This document shows positions 8,933 through 19,029 of a stretch of 64,000 nt of DNA, one piece after another. Numbering within the stretch: position 1 is the stretch's first letter; each line of letters opens with the position of its first letter. Where the stretch lies: the NCBI RefSeq assembly GCF_914271435.1, contig NZ_CAJZAI010000011.1, positions 1 through 64,000 on the forward strand, in the 5' to 3' direction. The DNA is from Cupriavidus laharis (GTDB taxonomy: Bacteria; Pseudomonadota; Gammaproteobacteria; Burkholderiales; Burkholderiaceae). Under the pieces are notes generated by a model. It was not told the DNA's origin. It did not search any database and worked only from the letters and a program-made list of their open reading frames with translations. The translations under genes and the position numbers were made by a program.

Positions 8933-9394
8933 ATGCGCATACGCAAGCAAACAGACTTCCTTTCCGGCCTGATGTTCATCGTTGTCGGTCTGAGTTTTTC
9001 CTTCGTCGCCCGTGGCTACTCCATGGGCACCGCTGCCCGCATGGGCCCTGGATATTTCCCGTTCTGGCTTGGCATCGTGCTGGCTCTGCTCGGCGCCGTT
9101 GTGGCGTTCGGCGCCACCTCGAAGGAAGGCGAGGCCGATCGCATGGCCCGCTGGGACATCAAGACGCTGCTGTGGATTCTCGGCTCGGTTGTGCTTTTCG
9201 GTCTTATGCTCAAGCCGCTGGGTATGGTGGTGTCGGTGCTGGCGCTAGTGCTGGTGTCGTCGATGGCCAGCCATGAGTTCAACTGGAAGGGCGCCATCCT
9301 GAATGCGGTGGTGCTGGTGGCGATCAGCACGGTCGCATTTGTCTACGGCATCAATTTGCAGATGCCGATGTGGCCGGCAATCTTCACCAACTAG
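8933..9394 (+). CDS. tctB: Tripartite tricarboxylate transporter small permease TctB
   Basis: 153 residues with four hydrophobic segments, the typical TctB size and shape; the fingerprint GPGYFPFWLGIVLALLG after the first helix is conserved in the family. The start at 8933 is preferred over an in-frame ATG at 8909 because AAGGAG lies just before it. It forms the membrane unit of a secondary transporter with TctA, ten bases downstream. The matching periplasmic receptor (TctC/Bug) is not next to it, as is common in Burkholderiales, which have many orphan receptors. Confidence 0.85.
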   Translation: MRIRKQTDFLSGLMFIVVGLSFSFVARGYSMGTAARMGPGYFPFWLGIVLALLGAVVAFGATSKEGEADRMARWDIKTLLWILGSVVLFGLMLKPLGMVVSVLALVLVSSMASHEFNWKGAILNAVVLVAISTVAFVYGINLQMPMWPAIFTN

Positions 9395-9404
9395 GAAACT
9401 CTCG

Positions 9405-10907
9405 ATGGAACTGCTCAGTCATCTCGCACTCGGGTTCTCCACCGCGCTGTCGTTGCAGAACCTGGCCTATGCCTTCCTCGGCTGCGTTCTCGGCACGCTG
9501 ATCGGTGTGCTGCCCGGCCTGGGGCCGCTGGCCACCATCGCCATGCTGCTGCCGATCACCTACACGCTGCCGCCAGTGGCCGCACTGATCATGCTGGCCG
9601 GCATCTACTACGGCGCGCAGTACGGCGGCTCGACCACCGCTATCCTGGTCAACCTGCCGGGCGAGTCCTCGGCGGTGGTGACCACGCTCGACGGCTACCA
9701 GATGGCTCGGCGCGGCCGGGCTGGCGTGGCGCTTGCCACGGCGGGCATTGGCTCGTTCTTCGCCGGCAGCGTGGCCACGCTTATCCTGGCCGCCTTCGCC
9801 ACACCGCTGTCGGAGCTGGCGTTCAAGTTCGGTCCCGCAGAGTACTTCTCGCTGATGGTGCTCGGGCTGATCGGTGCCGTGGTGCTGGCGTCGGGCTCGC
9901 TGGTCAAGGCAGTGGCGATGATCGTGCTGGGCCTGCTGCTCGGGCTGGTTGGCACCGATGTGAACTCCGGCGCCGCACGCTTCTCGTTCGACGTGCCGGA
10001 ACTGACCGACGGCATCAGCATCACCGCACTCGCGATGGGCCTGTTCGGATTTGCCGAAATCATCGCCAACCTGGAGCAGAAGGAGCACCGCGAGACCTTT
10101 ACCGATCGTGTCACCAACCTGTTCCCGAACAAGGAGGACTTCAGGCGCATGATCCCGGCCGTGCTGCGCGGCACTGTGTTGGGCTCGTCGCTGGGCATCC
10201 TGCCGGGCGGCGGCGCATCGCTGGCATCATTCGCCGCGTACTCGCTGGAGAAGAAGGCGTCCAAGCATCCACAGGAATTCGGCAAGGGCGCGATCGAAGG
10301 CGTTGCAGGGCCCGAGTCGGCCAACAACGCCGCGGCACAAACGTCGTTCATTCCGCTGCTGACGCTGGGCATCCCGCCCAACGCGGTGATGGCGCTAATG
10401 GTCGGCGCCATGACCATTCACAATATCCAGCCGGGGCCGCAGGTGATGACCAGCAACCCGGCGCTGTTCTGGGGACTGATCGCCTCGATGTGGATCGGTA
10501 ACCTGATGCTGGTGGTGCTGAACCTGCCTCTGATCGGCATCTGGGTCAAGCTGCTGACGGTGCCGTACCGCTTCCTCTATCCGGCGATCCTGGTGTTCTG
10601 CAGCATCGGCGTCTATTCGGTCAACAACACGGTCTTCGATGTCTTCGCCGCGGCCGCGTGCGGCCTGATTGGCTACATCTTCCACAAGCTGCGCTGCGAA
10701 CCCGCCCCACTGCTGCTGGGCTTCGTGCTGGGGCCGATGATGGAAGAGAACTTCCGCCGCACTTTGCTGCTGTCGCGCGGGGACTTTTCGGTGTTCACTA
10801 CACGGCCGCTGTCACTGGGCCTGCTGGTGGCCGCCGCGGCGCTGGTGGCTGTGGTGGCACTGCCCTCGATCAAAGCAAAGAGAGAGGAGGCGTTTCAGGA
10901 AGAATAG
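9405..10907 (+). CDS. tctA: Tripartite tricarboxylate transporter large permease TctA
   Basis: 500 residues from the ATG at 9405 ([16 protein letters not shown]), with about ten to twelve membrane helices. Family motifs are visible: [36 protein letters not shown] near the N-terminus, and [25 protein letters not shown] in the middle. TctA is the ion-coupled translocation subunit working with TctB and a periplasmic binding protein to import carboxylates. The open frame starts earlier inside tctB, but AGGAAACT before 9405 and family alignment support this start. Confidence 0.92.
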   Translation: MELLSHLALGFSTALSLQNLAYAFLGCVLGTLIGVLPGLGPLATIAMLLPITYTLPPVAALIMLAGIYYGAQYGGSTTAILVNLPGESSAVVTTLDGYQMARRGRAGVALATAGIGSFFAGSVATLILAAFATPLSELAFKFGPAEYFSLMVLGLIGAVVLASGSLVKAVAMIVLGLLLGLVGTDVNSGAARFSFDVPELTDGISITALAMGLFGFAEIIANLEQKEHRETFTDRVTNLFPNKEDFRRMIPAVLRGTVLGSSLGILPGGGASLASFAAYSLEKKASKHPQEFGKGAIEGVAGPESANNAAAQTSFIPLLTLGIPPNAVMALMVGAMTIHNIQPGPQVMTSNPALFWGLIASMWIGNLMLVVLNLPLIGIWVKLLTVPYRFLYPAILVFCSIGVYSVNNTVFDVFAAAACGLIGYIFHKLRCEPAPLLLGFVLGPMMEENFRRTLLLSRGDFSVFTTRPLSLGLLVAAAALVAVVALPSIKAKREEAFQEE

Positions 10908-11512
10908 GATGGCAGCGTTGCGGCCTGAAGTGTGCTCGCATTTCAGGTCGCTCTCCTTTCCTTGAATCAGGTGGTCAGATCCAGCCACATAGCCGGCGAT
11001 TCTTTGAAGACAATCTGACAAGCAATTCGCGCACCACCATGCGTGACGATAGTGCCCATTCACCATCCCATGATTGATCCAACTGGCAGCCATGCCGATG
11101 AAACGAGCGAGTCCACTCCCTTCTGGAAGAGGTGCTCTTTCAATCCCTTGTGACCGTGCCGCAAACACAGGTGGTCTGTCCGCTGGGACAATGAATACCG
11201 GCTGCAGGTGACTCTCAGCGCAATGAGGCGGTTCTGCCTGCTGTTCGAGCCACGACTGGTGCCGGTATGCTGCCATCCGCAACTCGCTCAAACCTCGCGA
11301 CAACTGAATCTGGCCCGTTATATGCGAGAGATCGCGAAAGCTAAAAACGAGCAACTCGTTGTGGTCCATCTCATCGGAACATGGCACTGGATTGCCCGAG
11401 CCGGCCGCTACTTGATTGTGATGCGCTCTGTATGATACTTAAGATGCCGCACGGATGTTCCGTCGCATTTTATTCATATTGATGTCGCCTTTCCCGAAGC
11501 CAAGGTGCCTCC
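10908..11512. other. No convincing gene; hairpin after tctA
   Basis: About 600 bases. An imperfect hairpin at 10919-10951 (CGGCCTGAA pairing with TTTCAGGTCG) could slow transcription after tctA but lacks a clear T run. A 75-codon plus frame at 11208-11435 and a 191-codon minus frame match nothing known. Confidence 0.35.
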
Positions 11513-11818
11513 GTGTCTGTTACTCCGCTGTCGCCACAGGCTTCTGCAACCGGGGGGAGTGGCCCCCGCTCTTTCGAAATGCGAATGGTACAGAACCGAA
11601 ATCTACATGTTGTGTACGACGGCACGAAGTGGGCGATAGCTGAGGAAGGCATTGGACGCGTGGCGTCAAATCTTGAACTCGCGAAGGCCATCGCAATTGC
11701 GACCTCGCTTGCCGTCGCGCGGGGGATACTGATATATGTTCACGAGAAGGATGGTTGTATTGCTAAGCGGGTTGATTTTAGGGGACCGCTCGACCTCCGG
11801 GAAAAGAATGTCCCCTAG
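11513..11818 (+). CDS. DUF2188-like small protein
   Basis: 101 residues from a GTG at 11513; the ATG at 11579 (MRMVQNRN) is an alternative start. The core HVVYDGTKWAIAEEG, then a helix (LAKAIAIATSLAVARG) and IYVHEKDGCI match the short beta-alpha-beta DUF2188 pattern, where a tryptophan strand and a final HxxDG-type turn are conserved. Function unknown; a second member is at 13011-13220 on the other strand. Confidence 0.6.
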   Translation: MSVTPLSPQASATGGSGPRSFEMRMVQNRNLHVVYDGTKWAIAEEGIGRVASNLELAKAIAIATSLAVARGILIYVHEKDGCIAKRVDFRGPLDLREKNVP

Positions 11819-11825
11819 CTAGTCT

Positions 11826-12185
11826 AGCAGGCCGCTGAAGTACTCACCGCGCAAGCGGTGAGGCCTCTCCCGCAAGGCTTGCGAGTCCGCTATGTTTCAC
11901 AATCCGGAAGCTGAGCGTCACTGCATCGACTTTTTCCGCATTTTTCGCCAACTTGCGCTTCTGCTGCGAGACGGCATAACCGGCGCTGCAAGCTATGTCA
12001 TCAGGAACAGCCGAGGCGCCGCCCAGAAGTGTTCTGCGCCACGTGAGGCGTCACCTTCATTTCCAGGCAGGCTTGAATGGCTTGAATGGCTTGAATGAAC
12101 TCGTCGGAGCCTTTGTCCGCGCCCACGGTGACTTCCACATTCAGGTCTTCAGTCGCCTGCCTGGCATAGTTGAGCAGCAACAACT
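11826..12185 (-). pseudogene. IS5-family transposase remnant
   Basis: On the minus strand the translation contains VEVTVGADKG and VTPHVAQNTSGRR, then after a one-base frame change SAVPDDIACSAGYAVSQQKRKL, the C-terminal region of IS5-type DDE transposases. The rest of the gene is absent on both sides. Two hairpins lie at its 3' end: CTCACCGC-GCAA-GCGGTGAG (11843-11862) and CGCAAG-G-CTTGCG (11871-11883). A 9-bp repeat has expanded inside it. Confidence 0.7.
12070..12096 (+). repeat. 9-bp tandem repeat, three copies
   Basis: GGCTTGAAT three times in a row inside the IS5 transposase relic. On the coding (minus) strand it inserts IQA-IQA-IQA before CLEMK, so the expansion kept the frame. Confidence 0.85.
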
Positions 12186-12199
12186 ACTTGCCACTGCTA

Positions 12200-12763
12200 T
12201 GGCTGGCGGCATTTCCGTGCGCACCGGTCGGTGATGCTGCGCCTGGCACAGGTGCTGGAATAGGAGTCGACCAGCCAGTCGCGCACGCTGCTGGCGGCAC
12301 TTGCGGCGGTGCTGGACAATGAATCCCTGCATCGCAAATGGATTGCCGCCGACGCCGATGTGAGCTTCGCCTCGGAACGCTGGCGCAAACTGGTGCGCCG
12401 CCCCCGCGACCAGGGCGCCCCCACCAACCGGGGCTCTGGAACTGTGCTGATGGGGGCCAGTGGCCTACCGACACGTGGCGGACGACTACATTGCGGTGTT
12501 CCGGCACTTCATCCCGCCTGGCGTGTGGGAAGCGATCTACGTGATGGAGGGCCTGCTCAAGGGATGCCAATGCGAAATACAAGCACATCGACCGCTGGTT
12601 CTCTGACACGGTTGACTGGGACCTGATTCCCTTCCACTGGCAGGACCTGATGCAGGTCGCGCTGTCGATCCAGGCGGGAACGATCTCCTCTCCGCTCCTG
12701 CTGCGCCGGTTCGGCTCGGAAAGCCGCCGCAATCGCCTTTTCCTGGCCGCGCAAGAACTCTGA
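12200..12763 (+). pseudogene. Tn3-family transposase (TnpA) remnant
   Basis: Scattered over three frames: AALAAVLDNESLHRKW and FASERWRKLV, then DDYIAVFRHFIPPGVWEAIY and MEGLLK, then YKHIDRWFSDTVDWDLIPFHW and LLRRFGSESRRNRLF, ending with TGA at 12763. These are successive blocks of the DDE-type C-terminal half of Tn3 TnpA, with stretches deleted between them (the catalytic HADTQGQ region is gone). No 38-bp terminal repeat or resolvase was found. Confidence 0.7.
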
Positions 12764-12806
12764 TCCAGCGCGTTCCCAGCCTCGGTCGCATCGGTCGGCG
12801 GCTCTC

Positions 12807-12990
12807 GTGATGCGCCCCGATGTTCTGTCACAGGCCGCGCCCAGCGCTGGCGTGATGCTTGCGGCGCTAGCCGTGCATTTTGCACTGTCCGTCGCGCTTG
12901 GCCTGATCATGGCACCGTTCAGGTTTGATTCGAGCTTCGGCATGGCATCGCTCGCAGGTGCGGTGTTCGGTGTCTTACGGCCCGCTCAGC
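12807..12990 (+). pseudogene. Membrane protein fragment
   Basis: Translates to two hydrophobic helices (GVMLAALAVHFALSVALGLI and MASLAGAVFGVL) that resemble the middle of a small 4-TM protein often mis-labelled sodium:proline symporter in Burkholderiales. The end is lost into sequence overlapping the minus-strand DUF2188 gene, so it is probably broken. Confidence 0.4.
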
Positions 12991-13010
12991 GATTCCGCAA
13001 CCTGCCAGTG

Positions 13011-13220
13011 TCACTGAGTAGAGAAGTGCCGACTCTTCTTTGGCTCGATCTCGATGCCATGGATCATCAGCACCGCGTCTTCTGCTATAGCCATATGTAC
13101 GCCTGCGGCAATCGCTGCACCGCGAGATGGATAGATAACCCGAGTCCTGCTCAGATCGTCGGTCTCTACCGCCCAACGTGATTCTTCGGTCAGTATGACC
13201 CGAACTTCGGTGACTAGCAT
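13011..13220 (-). CDS. DUF2188-like small protein
   Basis: 69 residues from the ATG at 13220, chosen because GAGG sits eight bases upstream; a GTG at 13229 is also in frame. Pattern: short strand (VRVILTEESRWAVETDD), helix (GAAIAAGVHMAIAED) and strand (AVLMIHG). Same family as 11513-11818. Unknown function; members are frequent near stress genes. Confidence 0.55.
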   Translation of the reverse strand: MLVTEVRVILTEESRWAVETDDLSRTRVIYPSRGAAIAAGVHMAIAEDAVLMIHGIEIEPKKSRHFSTQ

Positions 13221-13587
13221 ATTGTTCACCTCTTCGTATGAACATGTTTCTAATGGTCTAGTTGAATCATGCCAATTCCGGTGTCAGGCGACCTCCTACT
13301 TTCGCGAATGGCGATATCAAAAGGGCCCTTAGCGACGCTTTCAAACCTCAAAGGTGAGTCGCTGCGAGTGAGATCGCTGCGATCGGGAAGCCATAAGCTG
13401 GGCGTCCACAACTTATTGCTGGCGGCCGTCGAGAGTCGATTCGGAAACGCACTACAGCTGGAAACTGATGTCTGAGCGACATCAATTCGGAGCTACACGG
13501 GGAACAGGAGTCGTGCCTACTATGCTCTAAGCAGGATTCGATTCACCGGGATCGAGGCATCTCGCCTATACAATTAGGGGGCATACC
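13221..13587. other. Intergenic, promoter of the aconitase gene
   Basis: About 370 bases. A 68-codon frame at 13269-13475 resembles nothing. The promoter of the downstream aconitase should be here; no clear operator was recognised. Confidence 0.35.
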
Positions 13588-15522
13588 ATGGGAAGGAATG
13601 TTGCCCAGAAGCTTATCGACGCCCATCTTCTTGAAGGTGACACGCGGCCGGGTAAGGAGATAGCACTCCGTATCGACCAGACTCTGACCCAAGACGCGAC
13701 TGGGACATTGGTCATGCTGGAACTGGAGGGAATGCAATTGGATCGCGTCAAGACCGAGCTTTCGGTCCAGTACGTGGATCACAATCTGTTGCAAGAGGAT
13801 TTCAGGAACCCGGACGATCATCTGTTCCTCTACAGCGCCTGCAGGCGCTTCGGGATCTGGTACAGCCGCGCTGGCAACGGCGTCAGCCATCCCACTCACA
13901 TGCAGTACTTCGGCTGTCCCGGCAAGACACTAGTCGGCTCGGATAGCCATACGTGCGCTGCGGGCTCGCTAGGCATGCTGGCGATCGGCGCTGGCGGCAT
14001 TGAAGTCGCCATGGCCATGGCGGGTGAGCCCTTTTTCCTGAAGATGCCGGCGATCTGGGGCATCACGTTGACCGGCGAGTTGCCTTCCTGGGTTAGCGCC
14101 AAGGACGTGATTCTTGAGATGCTGCGTCGATATGGCGTCAATGGTGGTACCGACCGCATTATTGAGTACCGTGGGCCAGGCCTGATTAAGCTGTCGGCCA
14201 TGGACCGCCACGTGATTGCCAATATGGGTGCCGAACTCGGCGCGACGACGAGCGTATTTCCCGCTGATGAGGCAGTGCGGCGTTTTCTGGCGGCCCACGC
14301 TCGCGAATCCGATTTCGCCAACTTGCTGGCGGACGAGGATTGCCAGTATGACCTCGAGGACCAAATTGACCTATCGTTGCTCGAGCCGTTGATCGCCAGA
14401 CCTTGCAGTCCGGACGATGTTGTTCCGGTGCGAGAAGTGGCTGGCGAGGAGATATATCAGTCCTATATCGGGTCCTCGGCCAATCCAGGCTATCGAGACT
14501 TTGCAATTGCGGCACAAATAGTCCGGGGGCGAATGGTTGCGCCGCATGTTTCTTTCGACGTCAATCCGACCTCCCGCGGCCTGTTGGAGGCCTTGATACG
14601 CGACGGTCACATTGGACACTTGCTGCACGCGGGAGCGCGCCTGCACCAGGCCGGCTGTAACGGCTGCATCGGCATGGGCCAGGCACCCGCGACCGGGAAG
14701 AACAGCCTGCGCACTGTGCCGCGCAACTTCCCTGGCCGCTCAGGTACCCGAGACGATCTCGTGTGGTTATGCAGTCCGGAGACAGCCGCAGCTTCGGCCC
14801 TGGCTGGACGCATCACAGATCCACGCGAGTTGGAGATGGACTACCCGGATATCGCCGAGCCTGGCGATTCAATGATCGACTGGCAGAATCTCGTGGCGCC
14901 GCTGCCCCATGAGCAGGCGCGCGCGGAGACCTTGGTGAAGGGTCCGAACATTCTTTCATTGCCTGACTTTGAGCCGTTTCCGGAGCAGATCAGGCTGCCA
15001 CTGCTGCTTAAGGTCGGCGACGACATTTCCACGGATGACATCATGCCGGCGGGCGCCGCCGTGCTCCCCTATCGGAGCAACATTCCTGCCATCAGCGAGT
15101 TTGTCTACGAACCAATTGACAAGTCTTATGTGACGCGCGCAAGGGCAGCTGGCGATCACGCGATCGTTGGCGGGCTGAACTATGGCCAGGGCTCGAGTCG
15201 CGAACACGCGGCAATCGCGCCGCGGTATCTTGGGCTACGAGTGGTAATCGCCAGGGGCTTTTCCCGCATCCACTGGCAGAACCTGGTCAACTTTGGGATC
15301 CTTCCGTTAAGGTTTGGCGATGCGGCTGATTACGACAGACTTGCGCTAGGCGACGTGCTCGTGCTCGAGCACCTCGATAGGGCTCTTGCCACGGGAACCG
15401 AGATCGTGGCCAGCATCGCCAACCGCGGCGAGCGCCTGCTATTGACTCATGGGCTCTCGCCGCGTCAGGTGGCAATACTACGCGCGGGAGGGTTGATCAA
15501 TTGGCTGCGGGAGCTGAGCTGA
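13588..15522 (+). CDS. Aconitate hydratase, Aquifex type
   Basis: 644 residues, shorter than AcnA (about 890) and AcnB (about 860) but normal for the putative Aquifex-type aconitase subfamily. The three [4Fe-4S] ligands are present: C123 in SDSHTCAAGSLG, and C357 and C360 in CNGCIGMG. The C-terminal swivel domain has DDISTDDIMPAG and YGQGSSREHAA. It should isomerise citrate/isocitrate or a related hydroxyacid; the true substrate of this type is less certain. Start ATG at 13588 has AGGGGG upstream. Monocistronic, and possibly a stress- or oxygen-related alternative to the housekeeping enzyme. Confidence 0.88.
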   Translation: MGRNVAQKLIDAHLLEGDTRPGKEIALRIDQTLTQDATGTLVMLELEGMQLDRVKTELSVQYVDHNLLQEDFRNPDDHLFLYSACRRFGIWYSRAGNGVSHPTHMQYFGCPGKTLVGSDSHTCAAGSLGMLAIGAGGIEVAMAMAGEPFFLKMPAIWGITLTGELPSWVSAKDVILEMLRRYGVNGGTDRIIEYRGPGLIKLSAMDRHVIANMGAELGATTSVFPADEAVRRFLAAHARESDFANLLADEDCQYDLEDQIDLSLLEPLIARPCSPDDVVPVREVAGEEIYQSYIGSSANPGYRDFAIAAQIVRGRMVAPHVSFDVNPTSRGLLEALIRDGHIGHLLHAGARLHQAGCNGCIGMGQAPATGKNSLRTVPRNFPGRSGTRDDLVWLCSPETAAASALAGRITDPRELEMDYPDIAEPGDSMIDWQNLVAPLPHEQARAETLVKGPNILSLPDFEPFPEQIRLPLLLKVGDDISTDDIMPAGAAVLPYRSNIPAISEFVYEPIDKSYVTRARAAGDHAIVGGLNYGQGSSREHAAIAPRYLGLRVVIARGFSRIHWQNLVNFGILPLRFGDAADYDRLALGDVLVLEHLDRALATGTEIVASIANRGERLLLTHGLSPRQVAILRAGGLINWLRELS

Positions 15523-15748
15523 GCACTGCCGAACTAGCCTGCCGTCCAATGCGGCCACTGGCAGGCGGACCGTCGAGCGGATTGACGCTTTCGACCCCAG
15601 TCGTTTTCCCCCGATATGCGCGAGGCACAACCAATGGGGAACCGGAATGTCGCGATCGGGCCGAGCCAATGCAATCAAGACGTTCTTGCTGAGGACGCAT
15701 CAGCGGAAGCAAACGCCGACACCCCTCTCACCGCACTGAGCCCTATGC

Positions 15749-15946
15749 TCAGCGGTCTCTGCTGATCGCCTCCAGAAATTGTCGGCCTTTCCCGGTCACC
15801 TGGATCTGACTCTGGCGTGGTGTCGCAGCTTCGAAACGGACCAACTGGCGTTCGACAAGGGCGCCAATGTCAAAGGGGTCCAGTTCACAGGATGCCTCCG
15901 CGTCACTGAGTACCATCAGGGCTGCGATCTCGTGGGGACTAAGCAT
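15749..15946 (-). CDS. Small conserved protein of unknown function
   Basis: 65 residues (MLSPHEIAALMVLSDAEA to LLEAISRDR-like end), a winged-helix-like alternation of helices and a short strand (SQIQVTGKGRQFLEAI). The start at 15946 is chosen for GGAGA seven bases upstream; the frame is open back to 16078. Similar short proteins occur near PHA and stress genes in Cupriavidus-like genomes. Possible preprotein-like or DNA-binding role, not established. Confidence 0.6.
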   Translation of the reverse strand: MLSPHEIAALMVLSDAEASCELDPFDIGALVERQLVRFEAATPRQSQIQVTGKGRQFLEAISRDR

Positions 15947-16267
15947 CTTTTGTCTCCGGCAGAATTTGACGGACCAAGCGTGGTACGCAGCACCAGCCTT
16001 TCCTGACATCTGCCTGTCACTATAGAAGACGATGCTGCGAAAGGAGCCGCCAGATTCCGGATGTTTGCGCTCCATCAAGATGGAGACGTCACTTTATGCT
16101 CCGCGCGCAACCCTAATGTGGAGAAAGCAGGCCTGCCACAGCCAAAGGGAAAAGGAACAGGGCCCGCTCACGCACTAAAAAGATCAGGCACCGACAGCCC
16201 GGGAGGCCGTCAGTAATTCTGCAAAAACGCACACCAGTAAGCAGCTCGCGACGCTCTCTCAATTGAA
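15947..16267. other. No convincing gene
   Basis: About 320 bases; the right part may be further decayed sequence downstream of the phaZ relic. Confidence 0.35.
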
Positions 16268-16662
16268 CAGGCCATTCGGAGACATAGACGTCCGCATATG
16301 GCAGTAACGAATGCATCACTTCACGCTACTGCATGGCGTGGTGGCCGGCCAGCGGCGCGCAGAGCAGGACGCGGCGTGCCAACTTGCTAGTTCTGTCTCG
16401 AACACAAGAAAAGCTGCGCAACCGCCAAAATTCGGTCTCCGCCACCACCGACTCTTGTACCGGCATTTTCCGACCATCGAACTCAACCTGCTCAATGTCA
16501 AACGCCGGCGGACCCAGTGACTTGATGGCTTGCTGGAAGAGCCCCATAGCAATGCGTAAATTGCTGGGCCTTCGAGGCCTCCGCCAGCTGCAGCATTCCG
16601 CGAAACGGCATCATTCCAATCCATTCGCCCCATAGGGCAAGCGGGTTGAACAGGGCCCCTGG
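16268..16662 (-). pseudogene. Intracellular PHA depolymerase (PhaZ) remnant
   Basis: Three minus-strand frames together read GALFNPLALWGEWIG, then VEFDGRKMPVQESVV and RRVLLCAPLAGHHA, then MHSLLPYADVYVSEWP. This is the N-terminal third of intracellular PHB depolymerase, ending at the segment where the intact enzyme reads VYITDW. At least two frame changes are present and the catalytic serine region is gone. It points away from phaC, so a depolymerase once stood beside the synthase. Confidence 0.65.
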
Positions 16663-16893
16663 GGACGCTGCCGACCTAATTCCATGGGCTTTCCTTCGCC
16701 AAGCGAGGCACGGATGCTGACCGAACATTTATAACTAAGGTTAGCTTGCGAACGCCTCCGCTTCGCATGACCTTTATCGCCAGCAACTCAGGCAATTCCG
16801 CCAAAGTGGTTTGCATTAGAGGGAATGCTTCCTTTCCTGGCACCATGCGGTTGCACTTTTGGTGCGCGTGTACACGTTGTCTGGAGACCCGTC

Positions 16894-18735
16894 GTGACGA
16901 ATCCACAGCCTGAGACCAGAACACCCGGCGAACCCAGAGACCCTCAGGGGGCGGCTTCGAGGCCAGCGACTCCAGATCTGCAAGCCCCGCATCGCGATGA
17001 GCCGGGTGAGCTCGAGTTGTTTCGCGCAGTCGACCGCATTGCCGCCGCCGTGGCGGCAAGTGCAAGTGGCGGGATCTCACCCACTGCCTTGTGGCTGGCC
17101 TATTCCGACTGGCTAGTACATTTTGCCCGGTCTCCTGGGAAACAAGCTGAGCTTGTCATCAGGGGAGGGCTGATGTCGGCTCGGCTGGTAGCCCATGCCC
17201 TGCGCCGAATGCTAGCTGGAGGCAAGACACCACCTTGCATCGAGCCGCCTCCAGGCGATACGCGGTTTCGCGCCGAAGTCTGGACAGAGCCACCATTCTC
17301 GCTCTGGTATCAGACCTTCCTGATTACGCAGCGATGGTGGCATGACGCCACCCATGACACGCCAGGTGTCTCACCTCACCACGAAAATGTCGTGTCGTTC
17401 GCGACGCGCCAGATGCTGGATGTCTTCTCGCCGTCAAATTCGATCCTCACCAATCCGGAAGTGATCAATCATGCGTTGCAGACAGGAGGATCGAGCTTTG
17501 TCGATGGCTTCCAGCGGTTCCTTGATGACCTCAGCCGGAATTTGAACAGGGAGCCGCCTGCCGGCGCCGACAAATTCCGTGTCGGCAAGGAGGTTGCGGT
17601 CACGCCTGGCAAGGTCGTCTACCGAAACCACCTGATTGAACTCATCCAGTATGCGCCGTCGACCGACACGGTCCACGGGCAGCCACTGCTTATCGTTCCG
17701 GCCTGGATCATGAAGTTCTACATCCTGGATCTGTCACCAGAAAACTCGCTCATTCGCTATCTCGTCGGCCAAGGGTTTACGGTTTTCTGCATTTCCTGGC
17801 GCAACGTCACAGCCGCCGATCGCAATCTCGGACTTGACGACTATCGCCGTCTGGGGGTAATGGCCGCGCTTGCAGCCATTCGCACGATCGTGCCCGACAG
17901 CAAAGTCCATGGAATCGGCTACTGTCTCGGTGGCACGCTATTGTCGATTGCCGTCGCCGCCATGGCGCATGTGGAGGATGATCGGCTCGCCTCCATGACG
18001 CTGCTTGCCGCCCAAACCGATTTTAGCGAGCCGGGAGAACTCGAGCTTTTCATCGATCACAGCCAGCTCGAATCCCTCGAGGGTCTGATGTGGCAGCTGG
18101 GCTACCTCCCGGCGTTCCATATGGCAGGCGCTTTCCAGCTATTGCGATCGAATGACCTCATCTGGTCGCGTTTGCTTCGCCATTATCTGATGGGCGAAGC
18201 GCCGGCGATGAACGACCTCATTGCCTGGAACGCGGATGCGACACGGCTTCCCTACCGCATGCATTCTGAATACCTCAGGTCACTCTTCCTGAACAGCGAC
18301 CTTGCTGCTGGCAGGTACGTGGTGGATGAACATCCGGTCGCAATCCAGAACATCCGGGCGCCGATCTTCGCCGTCGGCACAGAATGGGATCACATCGCAC
18401 CATGGCCGTCCGTCTACAAGATCCACTATCTGAGCGACACCGACGTAACTTTTGTACTCACCAGTGGCGGCCACAATGCCGGAATCGTCAGCGAGCCCGG
18501 CCATCCGAGGCGGCACTACAGGCTCGCGCACAAGGCGGCGGAGGACCCGTGCCTGCACGCGGACCGGTGGAGCGAGCGGGCCGAACTGCACGAAGGCTCC
18601 TGGTGGCCAGCATGGGTCGATTGGCTGCAAGCGAGGTCATCGGGCCAGCGCGTCACACCCCCAACAATGGGCGCGCCAAGCCGGGGCTTGCCTATTCTGG
18701 CGGACGCACCTGGGACGTACGTTTATCAACGTTGA
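16894..18735 (+). CDS. phaC: Class I polyhydroxyalkanoate synthase
   Basis: 613 residues from the GTG at 16894, which has GGAG seven bases upstream; an in-frame ATG at 16825 would add 23 unlikely residues. The alpha/beta-hydrolase domain carries the lipase-like box GYCLGG with nucleophile C344, the acid D499 in TEWDHIAPW and H527 in GGHNAG. The DUF3141-free N-terminal domain and conserved tryptophan segments match PhaC. It polymerises (R)-3-hydroxyacyl-CoA into storage granules. phaA, phaB and phasin are not adjacent; a phaZ relic lies upstream. Being inside a stress-gene block suggests an accessory synthase. Confidence 0.92.
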   Translation: MTNPQPETRTPGEPRDPQGAASRPATPDLQAPHRDEPGELELFRAVDRIAAAVAASASGGISPTALWLAYSDWLVHFARSPGKQAELVIRGGLMSARLVAHALRRMLAGGKTPPCIEPPPGDTRFRAEVWTEPPFSLWYQTFLITQRWWHDATHDTPGVSPHHENVVSFATRQMLDVFSPSNSILTNPEVINHALQTGGSSFVDGFQRFLDDLSRNLNREPPAGADKFRVGKEVAVTPGKVVYRNHLIELIQYAPSTDTVHGQPLLIVPAWIMKFYILDLSPENSLIRYLVGQGFTVFCISWRNVTAADRNLGLDDYRRLGVMAALAAIRTIVPDSKVHGIGYCLGGTLLSIAVAAMAHVEDDRLASMTLLAAQTDFSEPGELELFIDHSQLESLEGLMWQLGYLPAFHMAGAFQLLRSNDLIWSRLLRHYLMGEAPAMNDLIAWNADATRLPYRMHSEYLRSLFLNSDLAAGRYVVDEHPVAIQNIRAPIFAVGTEWDHIAPWPSVYKIHYLSDTDVTFVLTSGGHNAGIVSEPGHPRRHYRLAHKAAEDPCLHADRWSERAELHEGSWWPAWVDWLQARSSGQRVTPPTMGAPSRGLPILADAPGTYVYQR

Positions 18736-19029
18736 CCCAACGTAACGGATTCAGCCCAAATCAAAAATACGCCATTACACGGCGCAGCCGGGCCTTGTCA
18801 TAGAATCCGGTAAGCGTCGCGTGCTTCGAGACCCAGTCGAATAGAAGGGCAATCGCTAGTGCATTCGGAACTGCGCGGCCGGGACGGTGACGAAGCAATA
18901 TGCGGACTGTAAACCTTGCCTCCGCGCTATCCGGCCTTTCTGTCCGCTTTTGAGGAGGTTCCGCACCACGGCCACCTTAGTGGCGCGGGCCGTCACGGCC
19001 AGCATTACGCTCTGGACATTAGAGGCGCC

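Noticed and set aside
9384-10417. Long minus frames over tctA
   Set aside because: Shadow frames of a high-GC gene; composition rich in H, Q, R without any motif.
10812-11387. 191-codon minus frame downstream of tctA
   Set aside because: Overlaps the tctA end and has no recognisable domain or ribosome site.
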